Below the pieces are notes generated by a model, which was given only the letters and a program-made list of their open reading frames with translations, searched no databases and was not told the DNA's origin. A DNA stretch of 10,835 nt from JBFXEO01 sp050180015 (lineage in GTDB: Bacteria; Bacteroidota; Bacteroidia; Bacteroidales; Tenuifilaceae): the NCBI GenBank assembly GCA_050180015.1, contig JBFXEO010000092.1, positions 1 through 10,835 of the forward strand, written 5' to 3'. Made by a program: the position numbers and the translations under genes. Shown in pieces: positions 1 to 4,130 of this stretch. Every line of letters starts with the position of its first letter. Positions within the stretch are counted from its first letter, which is position 1.

Positions 1-126
1 CATTGAAATTGTTTCCGGGCTGAGTTTGATATGCCCCTTTGCCCGGGCCTCCCTGTTCTGGTTGGGTTTATCGCCAACGTCAACCATGTTGGCTTTCCCA
101 TTTTTGTCGATATGCGATAAAGTCAT
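1..126 (-). CDS. moaC: Cyclic pyranopterin monophosphate synthase MoaC (N-terminal 42 residues, cut by window edge)
   Basis: Only the first 42 codons are in the window; the frame is open to base 1. The peptide starts MTLSHIDKNGKANMVDVGDK and continues with NREARAKG and a hydrophilic stretch. This matches the characteristic MoaC N-terminus (pattern L-[ST]-H-[IL]-D-x-x-G-x-A-x-MVDV, then REA-x-A-x-G). MoaC works after MoaA: it converts 3',8-cyclo-GTP to cyclic pyranopterin monophosphate in the cytoplasm, the first pterin intermediate of molybdenum cofactor synthesis. The ATG at 126 follows the moaA stop by 3 bases and has a strong GGAGGG 6 bases upstream, so the start is well supported. It is the third visible gene of a moeA-moaA-moaC operon. 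The catalytic residues of MoaC lie further along and cannot be checked. A fusion further downstream, for example to MoaB or Mog, cannot be excluded. Confidence 0.93.
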   Translation of the reverse strand, partial: MTLSHIDKNGKANMVDVGDKPNQNREARAKGHIKLSPETISM

Positions 127-129
127 GGT

Positions 130-930
130 TTACCCTCCAATGCTGTAAAATTTTCCGTTTTGGTTAGTTGTTCCGCATTTTGGTTTATTTGTAATTGCCA
201 GGTTGATAGCTTTTTCTGCCCCCAGCTCACGGAGTGAGTACTCTAAACTGTTAAACAGACAAGGCTTTACATGGCCATTGGCGGTTAGGCGTAAGCGGTT
301 GCATACCCTGCAGTTTCCTCCATCGCCGCCTTCCACAATTCCGAAAGAACCATTGGTCAGGTTCATCTGTGGAATAAAGCGAGCCTGAAAGCCATTTTTT
401 TCGGCATACTTACGTACTGCTGTGGCATCGGGTTCTGCAGAAGATTTATTAATAACACAGTTTATTTTGATGGGGCTAAAGCCCAGCTCCTTTGCCAGCT
501 GGAGCCCTTCAAGTACATCGTTTAAGTTTCCAATCCGGGTAATCTCCCGGTATTTTGTAGCGTTAATTGTATCGAGACTTACGTTTATTCGTTGTAATCC
601 GGCACTTTTCAGCTGAGGTGCGAATTGTTTCAGCAAAATTCCATTGGTGGTCATGCTTAAGTCCTTGATCCCGGGAATTTGGACAAGCATGGAAATAAAG
701 TTTACAATACCCTTGCGTACCAACGGTTCACCTCCGGTAACCCGTACTTTGTCGAATCCATACTTTACAGCAACCTCAACAAAATCGATTATTTCCTCAA
801 AGGTAAGAATATCGGGGTGTGCTATTTGCTGTATGCCCCCTTCGGGCATACAGTACGTACAGCGTAGATTACATCTATCGGTTACCGAAATTCGCAGGTA
901 ATTAATTTTTCTGTTATATTGGTCTAACAT
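130..930 (-). CDS. moaA: GTP 3',8-cyclase MoaA, short form (266 aa)
   Basis: Radical SAM enzyme that makes 3',8-cyclo-7,8-dihydro-GTP from GTP, the first step of molybdenum cofactor synthesis. The N-terminal SAM cluster motif C-x3-C-x2-C is at C20, C24 and C27, followed by the VRVTGGEPL region and the LSMTTNG and INVSLD strands. The C-terminal second-cluster motif C-x2-C-x13-C is at C207, C210 and C224, with the GTP-binding arginines in CNRLRL (R212, R214). The protein ends SIGG, the conserved MoaA di-glycine tail. It is clearly short: MoaA is usually about 320-340 residues, and the missing roughly 60 lie between the RFI strand and the second cluster motif. The frame is continuous, so this is not a frameshift. 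I chose ATG at 930 rather than TTG at 933; AAAGGGG lies 9 bases before the ATG. The start overlaps moeA by 17 bases, which points to cotranscription and coupled translation. Confidence 0.92.
   Translation of the reverse strand: MLDQYNRKINYLRISVTDRCNLRCTYCMPEGGIQQIAHPDILTFEEIIDFVEVAVKYGFDKVRVTGGEPLVRKGIVNFISMLVQIPGIKDLSMTTNGILLKQFAPQLKSAGLQRINVSLDTINATKYREITRIGNLNDVLEGLQLAKELGFSPIKINCVINKSSAEPDATAVRKYAEKNGFQARFIPQMNLTNGSFGIVEGGDGGNCRVCNRLRLTANGHVKPCLFNSLEYSLRELGAEKAINLAITNKPKCGTTNQNGKFYSIGG
133..138 (-). promoter_or_regulatory. Strong ribosome binding site of moaC, embedded in the end of moaA
   Basis: On the minus strand the sequence reads GGAGGG-TAAACC-ATG. The GGAGGG is 6 bases before the moaC start, and the same six bases are the last two codons (Gly-Gly) of moaA, followed directly by its stop. 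A near-perfect Shine-Dalgarno site is notable because most other starts in this window have AT-rich leaders. The arrangement suggests translational coupling between moaA and moaC. Confidence 0.8.
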
Positions 931-2095
931 CAACTATTGCCCCTTTCTCAATTCTGTTTGTCCCAATAGGAATTGTAATGAGCCCATTGGCCTTGGCCAA
1001 TGCAAAAATGTGCGCTGATCCATGAAAATCAACGGGTAACGCCTCGTATCGCTCGTTAACTGTAACTGGTACCAATGCCAGCCTTTCGGTCCGTTTCCTT
1101 TGATACTCTGTGGCTAGGGGCACTTTTAGGTGGAGGGGATTAGGCGTTCTGCTGCCCATCATTTTTAGCAGGGCAGGTTTTACCAGCAGTTCAAACTGCA
1201 CAAACGATGATACCGGATTGCCCGGCAGCCCGAATATTAACTTATCTCCCAGAGTTCCAAACGTGGTTGGTTTTCCGGGTTGAACAGCAATACTGTTGAA
1301 GTGAATATCAACGCCCAGCTCTTTAAGAATTTCGGGAACAAAATCGAAATCGCCCATGGAAACTCCGCCGGTAAGTATTACCACATCGGAGGTTGAAAGG
1401 GCCTGTGAGATATCATTCGCAGTCGTTTCCTTGTTATCTGTAACAATTCCGTTATACATTGGTTCTGCACCGCTGCCAACAACCTGTGCAATTAGTTGAT
1501 GCCCGTTGCTGTTCCGGATTTGACTCCCCGTGGGTTTTATATTCGGCTCTACCAGCTCGTTGCCAGTGGGCAGTATGGCAACTTTAGGTTTTGTATAAAC
1601 TACGGGCTGATGGTAACCCAACGCAGCCATTATTGCTATATGCTTTGGCAAAATTATTTCGCCTTTTTCGATGGATAAGTCGCCAACCCGAATATCTTCG
1701 CCCACATTGCAGATGTTTGTTTTTGTTGATTTCCCGGTAAATTCGATATGTGTATCGTCGATACTTCGGGTATCCTCCACCATGAGCACGCAATCGGCTC
1801 CAGATGGGAGAGGAGCACCTGTCATAATCTTGGCACATTGTCTAGTCTCAATTGTTTTAGTAGGCATAACACCGGCAGGAATTACCTCAATAACTTCGAG
1901 TTTACCGGATATGTCGGCCAGTTGACAGGCATATCCATCAACCGCTGTTTTACGGAAAGGGGGCATGTTTATATCGGAAATAATATCCTGTGCGAGTACC
2001 CTGTTTAGGCTTTGAGCTACCGGAACTTGTTCGGTTTTGCCAGTAGGATTCGATTTGGAAATGACTATACTGTATGCTTCCTGTAGCGAAATCAT
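914..2095 (-). CDS. moeA: Molybdopterin molybdotransferase MoeA (393 aa)
   Basis: Catalyses the last common step of molybdenum cofactor synthesis, inserting molybdate into adenylated molybdopterin in the cytoplasm. Motifs occur in the order expected for MoeA. The N-terminal linker domain carries PPF(x4)AVDGYA (D53) and MTGAPLPSGAD (residues 91-101). The central molybdopterin-binding domain carries LPTGNELV (175-182), LTGGVSMGDFDF (241-252), GKPTTFG (274-280) and GLPGNPVS (289-296). A C-terminal MoeA_C barrel of about 70 residues follows. The length of 393 aa is close to the usual 400. The N-terminal motif reads RKTAVDGYA where Escherichia coli has DNSAMDGYA, with the Asp kept. This is the first visible gene of the Moco operon. 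The ATG at 2095 has an AT-rich leader with no clear Shine-Dalgarno. CAACTTTG at 2116-2123 (minus strand) is close to the Bacteroidota -7 element but lacks a good -33 partner. The related Mog/MoaB proteins lack the linker and C-terminal domains seen here. Confidence 0.96.
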   Translation of the reverse strand: MISLQEAYSIVISKSNPTGKTEQVPVAQSLNRVLAQDIISDINMPPFRKTAVDGYACQLADISGKLEVIEVIPAGVMPTKTIETRQCAKIMTGAPLPSGADCVLMVEDTRSIDDTHIEFTGKSTKTNICNVGEDIRVGDLSIEKGEIILPKHIAIMAALGYHQPVVYTKPKVAILPTGNELVEPNIKPTGSQIRNSNGHQLIAQVVGSGAEPMYNGIVTDNKETTANDISQALSTSDVVILTGGVSMGDFDFVPEILKELGVDIHFNSIAVQPGKPTTFGTLGDKLIFGLPGNPVSSFVQFELLVKPALLKMMGSRTPNPLHLKVPLATEYQRKRTERLALVPVTVNERYEALPVDFHGSAHIFALAKANGLITIPIGTNRIEKGAIVDVRPI

Positions 2096-2145
2096 TGAAA
2101 TTTTATTTGTGGGGACAAAGTTGGGAAAAATTAATTACATGTAAA

Positions 2146-2253
2146 ATGACTTTTTTTACGGTAGGGGTATTTCTGTTAGTGGTACTGTACGTGTTAGTCT
2201 CTTACGTAAGTTTCTCATCTCAAAGAAAAAAGATAAAAAAAGATGGCATATAG
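2146..2253 (+). CDS. Candidate small single-span membrane protein (35 aa), unrecognised
   Basis: Plus-strand ORF starting ATG at 2146 and ending TAG at 2251-2253. Residues 5-23 are almost entirely hydrophobic (V, L, F, Y, with one G and one S) and long enough for one membrane helix. They are followed by a short polar, strongly basic tail (QRKKIKKDG). The positive-inside rule would place the C-terminus in the cytoplasm. Codons over the hydrophobic part (GTG, CTG, TAC, GTC) are richer in G+C than the flanking intergenic DNA, which favours coding. The stop codon is the 3-base loop of a terminator-like hairpin followed by five Ts, so a short monocistronic transcript would end here. Against it: no Shine-Dalgarno, only a weak upstream promoter match (TTTATTTG at 2102-2109), and T/A-rich DNA easily yields hydrophobic frames. 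No family is recognised and no function is proposed. Confidence 0.35.
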   Translation: MTFFTVGVFLLVVLYVLVSYVSFSSQRKKIKKDGI

Positions 2254-2264
2254 TATGCCTTTTT
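2245..2264. terminator. Terminator-like hairpin in the divergent intergenic region
   Basis: GGCATA (2245-2250) and TATGCC (2254-2259) pair perfectly around a TAG loop and are followed by five Ts on the plus strand. On the minus strand the same stem is followed by ATC and then a run of seven Ts, so it could act in both directions. The stem is only 6 bp with half G+C, extendable through a T-T mismatch by A-T and G-T pairs, so strength is moderate. Neither annotated neighbour is transcribed towards it, so it implies a short transcript inside the intergenic region, most simply the candidate small ORF. Confidence 0.5.
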
Positions 2265-2408
2265 GTGGAATAAAACTATTACGGTTCAATTTTGATTTTA
2301 GTTTTCCCATTATGTTAGGAATAGAGTAAAATGAATTGAACGAGTTGTTTTTCTTGCTACATTTACACCTTGCTAAATTTTGATGGTGGTTGAATAAATA
2401 AAAATGGT

Positions 2409-3665
2409 ATGAATTTAAAATTTCGCCTTACAATCATGAACTTCTTCCAGTTTTTTGTGTGGGGTTCGTGGCTTATTACTATTGGTAATTACTGGTTTCA
2501 GACTAAAGGCTGGTCGAGTTCGGAGTTTGGTATAATTTTTTCCACAATGGGAATTGCCTCTCTGTTTATGCCTGCAATAGCAGGAATGGTTGCCGATAGG
2601 CTTGTAAATGCCGAAAAACTTTACGGGGTATTTCATCTCCTGAGCGGAACTTTCCTGTTTTTTTTGCCACAGGTAAACAACGCTTTTGCCTTTTTCTGGG
2701 TAATTTTAATGGCAATGATTTTTTATATGCCAACCATTGCTTTGGCAAATTCCATTGCCTACAACGCTTTAAAAAAGAATAACTACGATATTATAAAAGA
2801 TTTCCCGCCCATCCGGGTTTTTGGCACAATAGGATTTATTGCGGCAATGTGGGTGGTAAACCTTTCGGGGAATAAAAGCTCCGAGAACCAGTTCTACATT
2901 GCCTCGGCAATATCTATACTGCTGGGTCTTTACTCGTTTACGCTACCCAAATGCCCCCCGTTGGGCGATAAAAGCGGTGATCTATCGTTGTCAAAACGGT
3001 TGGGTTTAGATGCATTTAAGCTTTTCAAGAATAAGAAAATGGCGTTGTTTTTTATTTTTTCGATGTTTCTGGGAGCGGCGTTACAGCTTACAAACGCCTA
3101 TGGCGATGTTTTTCTTGATGACTTTAAGAACATTCCGGAGTACGCCGATTCTTTTGTTGTAAGGTATTCCACCATTATAATGTCAATTTCGCAAATTTCG
3201 GAAACCTTGTTCATCCTGGCAATCCCATTTTTCCTGAAGCGTTTTGGCATTAAAAAGGTTATGCTTATCAGCATGGTTGCATGGGTACTGCGGTTTGGAC
3301 TTTTTGCTTACGGAAATCCGGCCGACGGCCTGTGGATGATTATTCTTTCCTGCATTATTTACGGAATGGCCTTCGACTTTTTCAATATTTCCGGCTCCCT
3401 TTTCGTTGAATCCTCGACCGATGAGTCAATAAGATCGAGCGCACAGGGCCTATTTATGATGATGACCAATGGAATTGGGGCTATTCTGGGAAGTTCGCTG
3501 AGTGGATTTGTCATCAAGTCGTTCTATACCCTCCCCAACGGGGTTAAGGATTGGCATTCTATTTGGCTGCTGTTTGCCATCTATTCGTTGGTAGTTGCAG
3601 TTCTGTTTGCCGTTGTGTTTAAGCACAAGCATAACCCGCAGGAGGTTCAAAACGTTAAGCATTAA
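2409..3665 (+). CDS. NupG-like nucleoside:H+ symporter, major facilitator superfamily (418 aa)
   Basis: Inner-membrane transporter predicted to import nucleosides with protons. About 12 hydrophobic spans are visible: roughly residues 8-30, 40-62, 70-88, 92-115, 135-152, 162-179, then a charged cytoplasmic loop, then 210-230, 252-276, 282-301, 306-328, 342-366 and 384-405. The Nuc_H_symport hallmark IRVFGTIGFI is at 135-144. From memory of E. coli NupG, residues implicated in uridine binding are R136, T140, F143, Q225, N228, Q261, E264, Y318 and F322. Here R136, T140, F143, Y318 and F322 fall at identical positions, and Q226, N229, Q262 and E265 are shifted by one. That is strong support for nucleoside rather than sugar or drug transport; nucleoside selectivity (NupG- versus XapB-like) is not decidable. 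The length matches the family. ATG at 2409 is the first in-frame methionine after an AT-rich leader. It appears monocistronic, ending at a strong terminator. Confidence 0.88.
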   Translation: MNLKFRLTIMNFFQFFVWGSWLITIGNYWFQTKGWSSSEFGIIFSTMGIASLFMPAIAGMVADRLVNAEKLYGVFHLLSGTFLFFLPQVNNAFAFFWVILMAMIFYMPTIALANSIAYNALKKNNYDIIKDFPPIRVFGTIGFIAAMWVVNLSGNKSSENQFYIASAISILLGLYSFTLPKCPPLGDKSGDLSLSKRLGLDAFKLFKNKKMALFFIFSMFLGAALQLTNAYGDVFLDDFKNIPEYADSFVVRYSTIIMSISQISETLFILAIPFFLKRFGIKKVMLISMVAWVLRFGLFAYGNPADGLWMIILSCIIYGMAFDFFNISGSLFVESSTDESIRSSAQGLFMMMTNGIGAILGSSLSGFVIKSFYTLPNGVKDWHSIWLLFAIYSLVVAVLFAVVFKHKHNPQEVQNVKH

Positions 3666-3689
3666 GTAGGATGCCGAATTATGAATACT

Positions 3690-3718
3690 AAAATCCCCGG
3701 GATTTCCCGGGGATTTTT
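3690..3718. terminator. Strong bidirectional intrinsic terminator
   Basis: A perfect 12-bp stem (AAAATCCCCGGG at 3690-3701 with its complement at 3706-3717) surrounds an ATTT loop and ends in five Ts on the plus strand. The As at the left base of the stem supply a T-run on the minus strand. It lies 24 bases after the transporter stop and 18 bases beyond the stop of the convergent small gene, so it serves both. Confidence 0.9.
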
Positions 3719-3735
3719 CGATGATATTGGTAAAT

Positions 3736-4020
3736 TTACTTGGTAATTTCGCTTAGCTGGGTAAAACAGCCGTCAACTGCCGCCAGTAAATCGTTTTGAA
3801 TGCTTTTATAGTGAACTTTAACGGCTTTCGGATCATCCTTTTTTTCCGGATTGTTAATTCTGGTGATTAGCTCGTTACGTTTTCCAATCATAGATTCAAT
3901 GATTGACAGGGCTTTATCGCGATTTTTATCGCCATTAAGCAACATGTAGGTATAGCAGTCGCTAACCACTTCGTTTACCAGAAAGTCAACATCTTTCTTT
4001 AAATTTCTTCTGTTTGCCAT
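3736..4020 (-). CDS. Small conserved-looking helical protein of unknown function (94 aa)
   Basis: Not a named family. The protein begins MANRRNLKKDVDFLVNEVVS, is rich in charged residues and looks wholly alpha-helical, with about three amphipathic helices separated near NGDKNR and NNPEKKDDPK. There is no signal peptide and no membrane span, so it is probably cytoplasmic. Two cysteines (in SDCYTY and DGCFTQ) are not arranged as a metal site. I have an impression that short proteins with a similar 'NLKKD(I/V)xxL' start are common in Bacteroidota, but this is memory, not a search. The ATG at 4020 is chosen because a promoter -7 element occupies 4044-4051; a GTG at 4044 in the same frame therefore lies inside the promoter and cannot be the start. 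It is monocistronic, with its own promoter and a shared bidirectional terminator at 3690-3718. Confidence 0.8.
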   Translation of the reverse strand: MANRRNLKKDVDFLVNEVVSDCYTYMLLNGDKNRDKALSIIESMIGKRNELITRINNPEKKDDPKAVKVHYKSIQNDLLAAVDGCFTQLSEITK

Positions 4021-4043
4021 AGTTGAGTCGTTTAATTGAGGCA

Positions 4044-4074
4044 CAAAGGTATAAATTAGATTGAAAATAGGAAA
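4044..4074 (-). promoter_or_regulatory. Bacteroidota-type promoter for the small gene at 3736-4020
   Basis: On the minus strand TTTC (4074-4071) is separated by exactly 19 bases from TACCTTTG (4051-4044). The Bacteroidota primary-sigma consensus is TTTG, then 19-20 bases, then TAnnTTTG, so the -7 box is perfect and the -33 box has one mismatch. Transcription would start near 4037-4039, giving a leader of under 20 bases before the ATG at 4020. Confidence 0.7.
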
Positions 4075-4130
4075 CCGTGAGAGGGGTTATTTGGATTCTG
4101 GGAAAGATTGCTTTAAAGCTACCTTAAGCG

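Larger units (their letters stand above)
2096..2408. other. Divergent intergenic region between moeA and the nucleoside transporter (313 bases)
   Basis: This is the only long stretch without an obvious gene. From left to right it holds a short moeA leader with a weak -7-like element on the minus strand (2116-2123), a candidate 35-codon plus-strand ORF (2146-2253), a terminator-like hairpin with T-runs on both sides (about 2231-2264), and an AT-rich stretch (2265-2408) leading to the transporter. In this last part TAAATTTTG (2374-2382), with TTG 17 bases upstream (2354-2356), loosely resembles a Bacteroidota promoter, but neither element nor the spacing is ideal. A 10-base palindrome CTTACGTAAG lies at 2201-2210, inside the candidate ORF. 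I see no riboswitch-like fold and no repeats. Confidence 0.6.

Noticed and set aside
133..330. Frameshift or broken gene as the cause of the short MoaA
   Set aside because: The frame runs without interruption from the RFI strand to the second cluster motif and the GG tail, and there are no spare bases in between that could encode the missing segment in another frame.
203..901. Open frames on the plus strand opposite moaA (and similar ones opposite the other large genes)
   Set aside because: They mirror strongly conserved coding frames, show no recognisable protein features, and have no leader signals.
931..933. TTG start for moaA one codon upstream of the ATG
   Set aside because: Spacing to AAAGGGG would be acceptable, but an ATG follows immediately at 930 and the extra residue adds nothing to the family match.
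2096..2200. Molybdenum-cofactor riboswitch ahead of moeA
   Set aside because: No multi-stem GC-rich fold is visible, and the space before moeA is AT-rich.
2201..2210. CTTACGTAAG palindrome as an operator
   Set aside because: It is only 10 bases, has no second copy nearby and lies within the candidate small ORF; not enough to support a regulatory site.
2215..2310. Minus-strand 31-codon ORF across the intergenic hairpin, with a hydrophobic end
   Set aside because: Its hydrophobic part comes simply from T-runs of the terminator-like sequence, and it competes with a plus-strand ORF that has better composition and a stop coinciding with the hairpin.
4021..4044. Longer form of the small protein starting at GTG 4044
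   Set aside because: The GTG lies in the -7 promoter element TACCTTTG (4044-4051), upstream of the expected transcription start; ATG 4020 fits.
4110..4130. GCTTTAAAGC palindrome downstream of the S9 peptidase as a terminator
   Set aside because: Self-complementary without a loop, AT-rich, and not followed by a T-run on the minus strand.
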